A program made the position numbers and the translations under genes. A stretch of 18,987 nt of DNA. It comes from Gammaproteobacteria bacterium (lineage in GTDB: Bacteria > Pseudomonadota > Gammaproteobacteria > Berkiellales > Berkiellaceae). Positions 1-6,860 of the stretch are shown here, piece by piece (position 1 is the first letter of the stretch; each line of letters starts with the position of its first letter). Below the pieces are notes generated by a model. The model did no database searches. It was not told the DNA's origin and saw nothing but the letters and a program-made list of their open reading frames with translations. The stretch is from positions 1 to 18,987 of the forward strand of contig VGTX01000004.1 in NCBI GenBank assembly GCA_016874315.1, given 5' to 3'.

Positions 1-242
1 GCTGCTGCTTTTTTAGCTGCTGGTTTAGCTTCAGCTTTTTTAGCTGCTGGCTTAGCTGCTGCTTTTTTAACTACTGGCTTAGCTGCTGCCTTTTTAACTG
101 CTGGCTTAGCTGCTGCTTTTTTAGCTGCTGGTTTAGCTTCAGCTTTTTTAGCTGCTGGTTTAGCTTCAGCTTTTTTAGCTGCTGGCTTAGCTTCAGCTTT
201 TTTAGCTGCTGGCTTAGCTGCTGCTTTTTTAGCTGCTGGTTT
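1..242 (-). repeat. Tandem 27-bp coding repeat (KPAAKKAxA units)
   Basis: About nine in-frame copies of a 27-nt unit encode KPAAKKA(E/A)A. Copies vary little: variants are KPAVKKAAA and KPVVKKAAA near the left edge, and most substitutions change E to A at position 8. The array continues beyond the window. Near-identical DNA units that keep frame are prone to expansion and contraction, so the copy number may differ between strains. Confidence 0.9.
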
Positions 243-437
243 AGCTTCAGCTTTGTGTGCTTCTTCTTTTTTAGCTGCTGGTTTTGCAACTGCTTTTTTC
301 AAAGCAGGTTTTGCACTTGACATAAGACGCGCCATTGCATGCGCAGCAGCATGTCCAGCGCCTGCTGCTGCAGGTTCTGCTGCATTTACAGGCTCTTGGT
401 TTTGAACTTCATTTGGTTCTAGATTTAATTGAGACAT
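1..437 (-). CDS. Histone H1-like lysine/alanine-rich repeat protein (partial, 3' end outside window)
   Basis: The frame opens at ATG 437-435, 7 nt after a strong ribosome binding site (AGGGAG, 445-450), and stays open for 145 codons to the window edge. Residues 1-40 are an acidic to alanine-rich leader (MSQLNLEPNE, then an Ala/Gly/His stretch). KPALKKAVA at 43-51 and KPAAKKEEA at 52-60 are the first repeat-like units, and from residue 66 there are about nine 9-residue units of the form KPAAKKAxA. This composition resembles the C-terminal tail of histone H1 and bacterial H1-like or AlgP-like proteins, which bind DNA without sequence specificity and help compact the nucleoid. No globular domain is visible. 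The role is inferred from composition only; a low-complexity linker of another protein is possible because the C-terminus is missing. It has its own intergenic region and so is probably transcribed separately from thioredoxin. Confidence 0.75.
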   Translation of the reverse strand, partial: MSQLNLEPNEVQNQEPVNAAEPAAAGAGHAAAHAMARLMSSAKPALKKAVAKPAAKKEEAHKAEAKPAAKKAAAKPAAKKAEAKPAAKKAEAKPAAKKAEAKPAAKKAAAKPAVKKAAAKPVVKKAAAKPAAKKAEAKPAAKKAA

Positions 438-542
438 TTCGAAACTCCCTATTTGTCATGTCGCTAACATTACTGATCTCTAAGATAACGATAGCATATA
501 AACAAAAAGTCACTGTTATTTCTCAATAAAAATTTGAAAAAT

Positions 543-863
543 CTAAACGCTCAAATGAGATTCTAAAAAGGTCTTAAAGCTTTCGAAGTCCGAAGATCCT
601 AGGCGTTCTGCGATAATATCACCATCTCGAATAATGCAGATTTTTGGGATTGAACGGATCTTAAATTTGACAGCTAAATCTTCATGATCTTCGACATTAA
701 TTTTACCGAAAATCACATCAGGATATAGCTCTGAGCAGCGTTGATATACTGGAGCAAAATGCAAGCAAGGACCACACCAAGGAGCCCAGAAATCCAGAAT
801 GATTGGTTTATTTGACTGCAAAGCTTGATTGAGCTGCTCGCTATCCATTTCAATAACTGCCAT
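543..863 (-). CDS. trxA: Thioredoxin
   Basis: A 106-residue protein of standard thioredoxin size. The redox centre WCGPC is at residues 29-33, in the usual FWAPWCGPC context. The buried acidic residue that assists catalysis is D24, and the cis-proline is P73, in SIPK where most thioredoxins have IPT. It should reduce protein disulfides in the cytoplasm, using electrons from thioredoxin reductase, which is not in this window. The start ATG at 863 follows a clear AGGAG ribosome binding site (870-874). It lies 280 nt downstream of adk and 105 nt before the histone-like gene, so it is probably a single-gene unit with its promoter in the AT-rich stretch 875-1000. Assignment to trxA rather than a paralogue such as trxC is likely, as there is no N-terminal zinc domain. 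Confidence 0.9.
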   Translation of the reverse strand: MAVIEMDSEQLNQALQSNKPIILDFWAPWCGPCLHFAPVYQRCSELYPDVIFGKINVEDHEDLAVKFKIRSIPKICIIRDGDIIAERLGSSDFESFKTFLESHLSV

Positions 864-1143
864 AGTATTCTCCTAACTAATGTTTAATATATTTTTAAGT
901 AAAAAGTTTCTTTAATCTTTACATAACTTTAAAAATCATCCAATTTTCTGGAAATTTAAAGAGCTTTACCATTTATTTTCTTTTTTCAATGAGGCTGCTA
1001 TAGCAACTATAAAAAAATTAAGCTCATAGAAAATAATTGGTTATATTGCCCCTCGCAGGATGCTGGAGTGGAGTATCGTGCAATACACAAGCGCTTGTCA
1101 AGAAGCACTTTTAAGCATGAAACAATCCACTCCTTGTTTTTAG
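864..1143. other. Intergenic region between adk and thioredoxin
   Basis: This 280-nt stretch holds no convincing protein gene. The left part (875-1020) is very AT-rich and must contain the thioredoxin promoter on the minus strand, but I cannot choose a convincing -35/-10 pair. The right part (1048-1143) is more GC-balanced and contains the inverted repeat described separately. A 27-codon frame on the plus strand (1060-1143) also runs through that repeat, but AGG directly abuts its ATG, too close to act as a ribosome binding site. Confidence 0.6.
1065..1141 (+). other. Inverted repeat with T-tract: candidate small RNA or terminator
   Basis: GGAGTGGA (1065-1072) pairs perfectly with TCCACTCC (1126-1133), and the second arm is followed by TTGTTTTT, the orientation of a plus-strand intrinsic terminator. 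The 53-nt interior is itself structured: GTAT/ATAC (1073-1076 with 1083-1086) forms a small hairpin directly inside the first arm, and ACAAGCGCTTGT (1087-1098) is a perfect 12-nt palindrome. A possible -10 element TATATT lies at 1042-1047, with only a poor -35. No plus-strand protein gene lies upstream to need this terminator, so a short structured transcript of about 85 nt is one reading. A role as the 3' structure of the adk transcript is the other, but there is no T-run on that strand. It matches no RNA family I know; the T-loop sequence expected of a tRNA is absent. Confidence 0.35.
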
Positions 1144-1824
1144 TTATAGATTAAACCAACTGAGGCATGCGGCCTCGACATCTTGAAAAACAACCTCTAA
1201 TGCGCGTGATGCATCATATCTTACGAAAGCCACTTGAGGCGAACGGTTAAGTTGATTTGCGCGATTGCAGTATTCTTGAATGAGAGGTTCGGTTTGGGCA
1301 TGATAGCTCACTAAGCGTTTTCGAATAACCTCTGGGGTATCATCTATACGTTGTGTGAGGGGCTCTCCAGTAACATCGTCAATCCCCGGTTGTTTTGGAG
1401 GATGCGTGATTGCATGGTAAATTCTGCCAGATGCTGCATGAACCCAGCGCTGAGAAAGTCGAGATACAACCTCTTCATCGCTCAAATCGAGGCAAATAAC
1501 AGCCTCAATATTTAAACCTCGCTTATCCAACTCTTCGACCTGAGAGAGGTTGCGAGGGACTCCATCGAGTATTAATACAGGAACGCCTTGCGCACTGATT
1601 GTTTTAAGCTCTTTTTCTAAAATTTCGAACAAAATATTATCTGGCACCAAATCACCACGAGCAATAATATCTTGTAGCATGGAGCCATATTCTGATTTGG
1701 CAGCAATTTCATTACGAATAAGTTGTCCGGTAGAGATACTATGGAAGCCATATTTTTCTACAAGAAACTGAGCTTGTGTTCCTTTTCCTGCCCCAGGAGG
1801 GCCAATAAACATCATAATTTTCAT
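1144..1824 (-). CDS. adk: Adenylate kinase
   Basis: It catalyses ATP + AMP to 2 ADP in the cytoplasm. At 226 residues it is of the long, LID-containing type. The P-loop GPPGAGKGT is at residues 8-16 and DGVPRNLSQ at 87-95 matches the DGFPR motif. The LID begins at RWVHAASGRIYH (126-137) and ends before QRIDDTPEVIRKRL (158-171), which supplies the phosphate-binding arginines. The LID lacks the four cysteines of zinc-binding forms, as usual in Gram-negative bacteria. One small oddity is STGQLIR (31-37) where most homologues have STGD. The gene starts 18 nt after the stop of the carboxylase-like gene and is the last gene of the minus-strand operon. Placement at the end of a lepA-acpS cluster is unusual. 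Confidence 0.95.
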   Translation of the reverse strand: MKIMMFIGPPGAGKGTQAQFLVEKYGFHSISTGQLIRNEIAAKSEYGSMLQDIIARGDLVPDNILFEILEKELKTISAQGVPVLILDGVPRNLSQVEELDKRGLNIEAVICLDLSDEEVVSRLSQRWVHAASGRIYHAITHPPKQPGIDDVTGEPLTQRIDDTPEVIRKRLVSYHAQTEPLIQEYCNRANQLNRSPQVAFVRYDASRALEVVFQDVEAACLSWFNL

Positions 1825-1842
1825 TTTCGATCCATTTTATAC

Positions 1843-4164
1843 TTATACGGAATTTTGTAATCCTAGGCCAATCAAGAAAGCGCTTTCCTCAATAAATTGG
1901 GTATATTTTTGACTATTAAGCCCATCTAAGCGAGCTCTTCTCAAAAATTCAATTTGTAAGCAATGCAGCAATCGCAGCTGTCGGTTACGATGACGGATAT
2001 CATCTCCGAAGTTCTTAACATACGCATCTTCCTGATGAAAATCAACGGATTTTTGAAAGAGATTTAAGACTTTTTGATATCTTTCTTGAAGAAATTCTCC
2101 CATTTCCCTGAGATGAGGGCTTAGCAATTCCTTTTCATATAATCTTAAAATTCCTAAATCAACGCGATTAATCGAGATGAGTGTAACAATGAACAAAGAT
2201 TGTGTAAACAAATCATCTTTTAGAGTCAACCTATGGTCAGAGGAATCATAGCCCCATTGAGTAAGAATTGAAGCAATGCCTAACCAAAGGGGCAACAGAA
2301 GTCGACATTGAGACCACGATCCGAACCATAAAGTAACATCTATATCTTCAATTCTATATTGTTTCATTAGGCTGTCAGGCCGTTGCTTTTGCAAAAAATC
2401 TGCAGGTGTGACGGCATAGAAGTAATCAATCAAGTCTGGTTGTTCGGTTGAATAATACTCTACTTCAGGCAAAGAATGAGCGGCTAAGCTTTTTTGAAGG
2501 GTTCGAATAAGCGCGCCTTTCTGAATATCCATTCTACAGACCGCTTGTGTTTTTTTTGCAGCGACGCCGATCAGTTCTTCGAGGTAACGCATGATGGTCA
2601 TAGCGCTAATTTGAGGCGTATTGAGTCTTTGGCGCAATCCATCATATTGGACCAGAAAGGCAAGATGGTAGGACTGATCGTGAAATGTCGTCGTATTCAT
2701 TAAGCAACGAGTAGGTAACGATCCTCTTGCGAGGGACCCTCCTCGAGATTGAATAATCGTAATTTTACGACCACGCATGCTTGCCCAATCAATTAAATCA
2801 TTTTGAGCATGATAAAGTTGTGTTTGCACCCACCAAAAGCTCTTATCTTTTAAGTGATGTTGGTAGCCTATAAGAACTTTATCGAATTGTGTTTCGTGAA
2901 AAGAAAATCCAATACGGCGCAATATAACCTGTGTCTGATCGAGAATATTGCAAACATTCGCAATAGCAGATGGGTGTTCCATTGCAGGAATAATGGCGAG
3001 TGGTTTTTCGAACAATAAAGCACTCATCCATGTTAATATGCTCAATTCATAAGCTTCTCTTAAATCACCAGCAAGTAGGCCTATAACACAATTTTGGTCA
3101 AGAGTTCTAAAAATATCGAGTAACTCAAAAAAATACTGACTTCCAAGCGACGATGTTTTTCTTAGTGTTTTGATATTTTCTAGAAAAGGTTCTCGCTTGA
3201 TGCTTACTAAATCTGATGGGCTTTGTTCTACAATTTTTCGGAGTTTTTTCTGATAGACTTTCTGAAAAATGATTTCTAGAAAATGCACGATAAGTTTTGC
3301 TGAAATTTTCAAATAAAAAGATATATTGTTCTGATTAATCTGCTGAATCTCATATTTTATTTTATCGCATTCTGGGCTGTGTGCTTGCAGATTTTTTATT
3401 TTTAGATCTAATGTTTCAAGGCGTGTTTGTTTGATCGCATGCATTCGTTGAGGCAAATTCTGCATAACAGTGATACATTCTTTTAAATCATGTATACCTG
3501 GATCGAGAATCATTGAAATAGTAAATTGAGCGCCTGATTGATGGATATTCTTCAAATCAAGCATAGACCAACTCGGATAAAAAGAAGCGGATATTTGATG
3601 ACGGACTCTCTCAACCATTTGAGCGAAGCTCAGTTTCTGAGGGCTAAGGTCAGATTTTAATAAAGCCTTCATTCTCGAAGAAATCACATGACGAATTTCA
3701 CGAGAAAGTGGTTTATCAATATGCGTAGTACGATAGTGAAACAAATCGTGAAAAGATTGTTGCATTAAATCTTCGATATAAATATTAGTCACTTGACCAT
3801 TACCAATTCCGATCCAAAAATCGAGGGTGCAGTCACGTTTTTCTTTTATTTTCCAGCTGAGTGTTGGAGAAATACTTGTGTTTTCCTGTCTTTCAAAGAA
3901 GAATTTTTTCGACTTATGGGTTTGTTGCAATAGAGAAAATAATTCAAGCTGAAGCCCTTGAACCCTCATAAGTTTCTGCATGGACAGATTTGTCCAGTTT
4001 TCAAGCTTTTCAAAAAGCCAATCTGCAGACATTGGTTGAGCCTCGAGCCGAAACTCTGATTCTGCTGCTAATTGACTGTATTCTAATCCGAAACATTCGG
4101 TGACTATTTGTAAAAAATCAGAAGAGAGTATTGTCCAATCATCTTGAAATAATTTCTGATCCAT
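1843..4164 (-). CDS. Degenerate phosphoenolpyruvate carboxylase homologue (probable pseudoenzyme)
   Basis: A 773-residue protein that I align by eye to phosphoenolpyruvate carboxylase (PEPC; usual length about 880 or more). Family landmarks appear in order: WIGIGNGQVT (~117-126) at the place of WMGGDRDGNPNVT, VLIGYQHHLKD (430-440) for MIGYSDSAKD, RGGSLARGSLPT (474-485) for the RGGSIGRGG loop, WFGSWSQCRLLLPLWLG (~613-629) for IFAWTQNRLMLPAWLG, and a C-terminal QNSV in place of RNTG. Relative to E. coli PEPC, the N-terminus is about 120 residues shorter and lacks the HPTE motif with catalytic His138. His579 is Gln472 and metal ligand Asp543 is His436. Glu506 (E396), Lys546 (K439), Arg581 and Arg587 seem kept. 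I infer loss of carboxylation with the fold kept under selection, since the frame is intact. ATG 4164 is preferred over TTG 4179, which has no ribosome binding site. Confidence 0.75.
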   Translation of the reverse strand: MDQKLFQDDWTILSSDFLQIVTECFGLEYSQLAAESEFRLEAQPMSADWLFEKLENWTNLSMQKLMRVQGLQLELFSLLQQTHKSKKFFFERQENTSISPTLSWKIKEKRDCTLDFWIGIGNGQVTNIYIEDLMQQSFHDLFHYRTTHIDKPLSREIRHVISSRMKALLKSDLSPQKLSFAQMVERVRHQISASFYPSWSMLDLKNIHQSGAQFTISMILDPGIHDLKECITVMQNLPQRMHAIKQTRLETLDLKIKNLQAHSPECDKIKYEIQQINQNNISFYLKISAKLIVHFLEIIFQKVYQKKLRKIVEQSPSDLVSIKREPFLENIKTLRKTSSLGSQYFFELLDIFRTLDQNCVIGLLAGDLREAYELSILTWMSALLFEKPLAIIPAMEHPSAIANVCNILDQTQVILRRIGFSFHETQFDKVLIGYQHHLKDKSFWWVQTQLYHAQNDLIDWASMRGRKITIIQSRGGSLARGSLPTRCLMNTTTFHDQSYHLAFLVQYDGLRQRLNTPQISAMTIMRYLEELIGVAAKKTQAVCRMDIQKGALIRTLQKSLAAHSLPEVEYYSTEQPDLIDYFYAVTPADFLQKQRPDSLMKQYRIEDIDVTLWFGSWSQCRLLLPLWLGIASILTQWGYDSSDHRLTLKDDLFTQSLFIVTLISINRVDLGILRLYEKELLSPHLREMGEFLQERYQKVLNLFQKSVDFHQEDAYVKNFGDDIRHRNRQLRLLHCLQIEFLRRARLDGLNSQKYTQFIEESAFLIGLGLQNSV

Positions 4165-4191
4165 ACGAGCGCTCAACAAAAGAAAAACATG

Positions 4192-4611
4192 CTATATGCG
4201 AGGATAGTCAACTTCGGCCTGAGATTCCATAAATATGACACAATAAGCCAAAGCCCAAAGTTTTTCGTCCGTTAAGCTTAAGTGGATGGTAAAATTTTGA
4301 TTTGAATTTGTTTGAGACAAAGAGCCATGATACTGGGCAATTGGCTGTCCTAAAGGTGTTTTAGAAATTTCGATATCTTTAAAATAGCATTGAGCTCCGA
4401 TCCCAACTCCCAAAGCTTTAGCAACGGCTTCTTTAGCAGCCCAGCGTTTTGCAAGCCAACGAGCTGGATATGGGGCTTTTGAAAAAGCAATCTGCTCTTT
4501 TGGGGTAAGTATTTTTTCTATGAATCGTTTGGGATGCCGCATTAAAAGCTGCTCGATTCGATTGATTTCAACTAAATCCGTACCAATTCCATAACATTTT
4601 ATATTCATCAT
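4192..4611 (-). CDS. acpS: Holo-[acyl-carrier-protein] synthase
   Basis: It transfers 4'-phosphopantetheine from coenzyme A to the serine of apo-ACP, activating the carrier for fatty acid and lipid synthesis. The family motifs are complete: GIGTDLVEI (8-16, Mg-binding Asp12), RFIEKILTPKE (29-39), RWLAKRWAAKEAVAKALG (51-68, catalytic Glu61), and the C-terminal HLSLTDE. The 139 residues slightly exceed the usual 120-130 because of a short C-terminal extension. The ATG at 4611 overlaps the recO stop (ATGA), so the two are probably translationally coupled; a second ATG follows immediately at 4608. In gammaproteobacteria pdxJ normally separates recO from acpS, and here it is gone. Confidence 0.93.
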   Translation of the reverse strand: MMNIKCYGIGTDLVEINRIEQLLMRHPKRFIEKILTPKEQIAFSKAPYPARWLAKRWAAKEAVAKALGVGIGAQCYFKDIEISKTPLGQPIAQYHGSLSQTNSNQNFTIHLSLTDEKLWALAYCVIFMESQAEVDYPRI

Positions 4612-5234
4612 GTCAGGGCGAGTTTCCAGTAATTAAGAGATGATTCGAACAGATTATAAAACAATCCAGAATTTTTTAATAAATTAAGAACGGTATCACA
4701 AGCTGCAGAAAAATCTTGAAGTGTTGCATGACCTTGAGTTGCGCGATATAGACATCCGTCGTAATCAGAATGATGTGCACGTATTAATTTATAAAGTTCA
4801 ATAAAATCTGCACAGCCTGTAAAAGATACGCCATGAAATAACAGTTGATTACTATTGAAATAAACCAACGTATCTTGATCTGGAGCTATCAATGAAACGT
4901 AGCATTTTTTATATAGCTCAAAAAACTCAGGAGCATATTGTGTATCGTGTTGAGTTGTTAAGGTGTATGCGGATAGGAGTGCCCATAGTAAGGCATATTG
5001 GCCAGAAAAGATCTGTTTCTCCAGGATGGTTATATCATTGATATAAATTTTATCGATACGTCTGTAAAAATGTATTTGAAGGAAAGAGTCCTTGAAAAAT
5101 GGATAGTCCGATCTTTTAAAGAATTTTCGATCGAATCCTGCATTGACACCATCAGGTGTTAAATATCGAATATGAGCCGCATCTTCGTGAAATGGCTCAT
5201 ATGTCAATAAAAACCCAATGCATGATTGCATCAT
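4608..5234 (-). CDS. recO: DNA repair protein RecO (divergent, short)
   Basis: RecO anneals single strands and, with RecR, loads RecA onto SSB-coated DNA in RecF-pathway repair. The N-terminus (CIGFLLTYEPFHEDAAHIRYLTPDG, split by me as CIGFLLTYEPFHED then AAHIRYLTPDG) follows the RecO OB-fold pattern: a strand, an E-D/T-S turn, then a strand ending in LTP-x-G. The rest is helical as expected, and no zinc cysteine motif is seen. At 209 residues it is shorter than the usual 230-250. The start is placed at ATG 5234 (or 5231), 5 nt after the era stop. A longer frame from 5318 would overlap era by about 80 nt and add residues unlike RecO. The call rests on weak sequence similarity plus position directly after era, the standard place for recO. 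Confidence 0.7.
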   Translation of the reverse strand: MMQSCIGFLLTYEPFHEDAAHIRYLTPDGVNAGFDRKFFKRSDYPFFKDSFLQIHFYRRIDKIYINDITILEKQIFSGQYALLWALLSAYTLTTQHDTQYAPEFFELYKKCYVSLIAPDQDTLVYFNSNQLLFHGVSFTGCADFIELYKLIRAHHSDYDGCLYRATQGHATLQDFSAACDTVLNLLKNSGLFYNLFESSLNYWKLALT

Positions 5235-5239
5235 ATAAT

Positions 5240-6145
5240 TTAAGAGTCCCAGCCTAAAGAGGTAGAGCGTTTTTGCTCTAATATTCCCATATTTTGAGAG
5301 GTATCGCACTTGATCCAAAGTTTTAAATAAACTTTTTTCTTCAAGAGACCCTCAAGAGAGCGTCGAGCAGCCTGACCAATTTTTTTAATTTGTTGACCAC
5401 CTGCGCCAAGAAGGATTGGGCGATATCTTTCGCTTGGAATATCAATACGAACAGAACACACGACCAACTCAGGTGAGCGCTCGATAAAAGATTCGCAGAC
5501 TGGATAGCAGAAATATGGCACTTCTTGACCGATATATCGCATGATTTTTTCTCGAATAATCTCTTCAATCATAAAAGAACGGCTACATGTATGAGTCTGC
5601 TCAACAGGGTAGAAATAATCATTTTCTGGAAGAAACGGTACAGATTCACTGAGCAGTGGCTCTAATGTTTCTCGTTTATGAGCGCAGCAAGGGACCTGCT
5701 TATGAAAGCCCATGGCCTGCAATTCAGCGATTGCGGGAAGAAGTTGGGTTTTAGATTTTACGGTATCACTTTTATTCCAGACGATGATGGTCTTATCTGC
5801 TTGCGGCTGCATGATTTGAGCAAGGGCTTTATCGCGCTCTGAAAGTTTTGGGGCCTCAAGGAGCCACCAACGAATATCGAGGTGAGAGATTGCGCTCATT
5901 GCCTCTTGATACATTCGTTGAGTGAAGTGTTTATCATAATCACTTAATAGTAGTCCTGGGGTATCAACGAGTAAAAATTGAGCTTCGCGTTCACGATCGG
6001 TATAAACGAATGTTGCCGCGTAACGTGTTGTTTGAGCACGTTTTGATGTAATGGCGCACTTTTTCCCGAAAATTTCATTAACGAGAGTTGATTTCCCAAC
6101 GTTGGGGCGGCCGACGACGGCAACGTATCCGCAGCGTTTTGTCAT
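5240..6145 (-). CDS. era: GTPase Era
   Basis: An essential GTPase that binds the 3' end of 16S rRNA and helps mature the 30S subunit. The G domain shows GRPNVGKST (12-20), DTPG (61-64) and NKSD (124-127), and the effector region contains RAQTTR (36-41). The C-terminal KH RNA-binding domain has the GxxG signature in GAGGQQIKKIG (247-257). The 301 residues match the family. The G5 position, usually ISA, reads CCAHK (153-157), a departure that may alter guanine contacts. The start ATG overlaps the rnc stop by 4 nt (ATGA, 6142-6145), indicating translational coupling. RNase III and Era act on the same ribosomal RNA pathway, so co-expression makes sense. Confidence 0.95.
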   Translation of the reverse strand: MTKRCGYVAVVGRPNVGKSTLVNEIFGKKCAITSKRAQTTRYAATFVYTDREREAQFLLVDTPGLLLSDYDKHFTQRMYQEAMSAISHLDIRWWLLEAPKLSERDKALAQIMQPQADKTIIVWNKSDTVKSKTQLLPAIAELQAMGFHKQVPCCAHKRETLEPLLSESVPFLPENDYFYPVEQTHTCSRSFMIEEIIREKIMRYIGQEVPYFCYPVCESFIERSPELVVCSVRIDIPSERYRPILLGAGGQQIKKIGQAARRSLEGLLKKKVYLKLWIKCDTSQNMGILEQKRSTSLGWDS

Positions 6146-6801
6146 GATTGGATCCTTTTTAACAATAATTGAGCGGCCTCTTGTGCGGCGATGCGCTTTG
6201 AGTCGCCGCAGCCACGGGCCTTAAGATTTAATTGAGGTATATAGCACTCGATTTCGAAAACGAGGGCATGATCGGGGCCTGTTTGTGAAATGATTTTGTA
6301 TTCAGGGAGAGTTTTCCACTGTTTTTGAGTAAATTCTTGAAGTTGTGATTTCCAGTCTTTCACAGGCTGATTTTGACTAATGTCTTCCCATTTTTTTTGG
6401 AAATGGTCAAGAAGCCACTTTTCCAAGACATAAAAATCAGAGTCGCAAAAAATTGCACCACACACAGATTCGAATGTGTCGGCGAGAAGGGCTTCAGAAT
6501 CTTTAATATTGGGTGCGGCGAAAATCATTTCACGCAAACCGATAATATTCGCATAGAGGCATAAACTTTTCTGACAAACAAGAAGAGCTCTGATTTGACT
6601 GAGTGTACCTTCATCTTTATTGGGAAATTTCTTATATATCCAGTGAGAAACACATCCGGTTAAAAGTGCATCTCCGAGGTATTCTAATCGTTCATGATCG
6701 GTTTCTTGAGAGCGATGTGATTTATGAGTCAGGGCTTCAAGTAAGAGTTTTTTATTCTTAAAAACATAATTCAATGATGATTCAAATAAAGACAGTTGCA
6801 A
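6142..6801 (-). CDS. rnc: Ribonuclease III
   Basis: It cleaves double-stranded RNA, including rRNA precursors and structured mRNA leaders. The 219 residues carry the signature ERLEYLGDALL (37-47) and the second acidic cluster ADTFES (107-112), which together supply the Mg ligands. A C-terminal double-stranded RNA binding domain follows (about 150-219, with GCGDSKRIAAQEAAQLLL). The start is a TTG at 6801-6799, preceded at 6 nt by GAGG. No ATG occurs before the catalytic signature, and the TTG gives the usual short N-terminal lead before ALTHKS, so it is the best start. A perfect hairpin sits 26 nt upstream and may be a self-regulation site (see separate entry). The gene is coupled to era by an ATGA overlap. 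Confidence 0.95.
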   Translation of the reverse strand: MQLSLFESSLNYVFKNKKLLLEALTHKSHRSQETDHERLEYLGDALLTGCVSHWIYKKFPNKDEGTLSQIRALLVCQKSLCLYANIIGLREMIFAAPNIKDSEALLADTFESVCGAIFCDSDFYVLEKWLLDHFQKKWEDISQNQPVKDWKSQLQEFTQKQWKTLPEYKIISQTGPDHALVFEIECYIPQLNLKARGCGDSKRIAAQEAAQLLLKRIQS

Positions 6802-6827
6802 AAAATACCTCGAAGATTCAATAGTAA

Positions 6828-6860
6828 AATCGGTTAGATTGTATCACAATCTAACCGATT
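6828..6860 (-). promoter_or_regulatory. Perfect 15-bp hairpin between lepB and rnc: attenuator or RNase III site
   Basis: AATCGGTTAGATTGT (6828-6842) and ACAATCTAACCGATT (6846-6860) are exact inverted copies around a 3-nt loop. On the minus strand, the sense strand of the operon, the first arm contains the last codons and TAG stop of lepB. The second arm is followed by UUUUA, a short U-tract, so partial termination is possible. The stem lies just before the rnc ribosome binding site. In E. coli, RNase III cleaves a stem in the leader of its own operon and lowers its own expression; the same arrangement is inferred here, not shown. Confidence 0.6.

Noticed and set aside
71..289. Gln/Leu/Lys-rich frame on the minus strand
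   Set aside because: It is the histone-like repeat read in a shifted frame. The KPAAKKA frame has a proper start with a ribosome binding site and stays open to the edge.
1065..1133. tRNA-like fold
   Set aside because: An acceptor-like stem and a D-like hairpin can be drawn, but there is no T-loop consensus and no seven-base anticodon loop.
1060..1143. 27-codon frame on the plus strand through the inverted repeat
   Set aside because: AGG directly abuts the ATG, the composition is unremarkable, and the structure of the region is better explained by RNA pairing.
4165..4179. TTG start of the carboxylase-like gene at 4179
   Set aside because: No ribosome binding site precedes it, while ATG 4164 is 15 nt further in and has GAG at a usable distance.
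5235..5318. Longer start for recO at 5318
   Set aside because: It would overlap era by about 80 nt and add 28 residues unlike RecO, whose N-terminal strand begins right after the ATG at 5234/5231.
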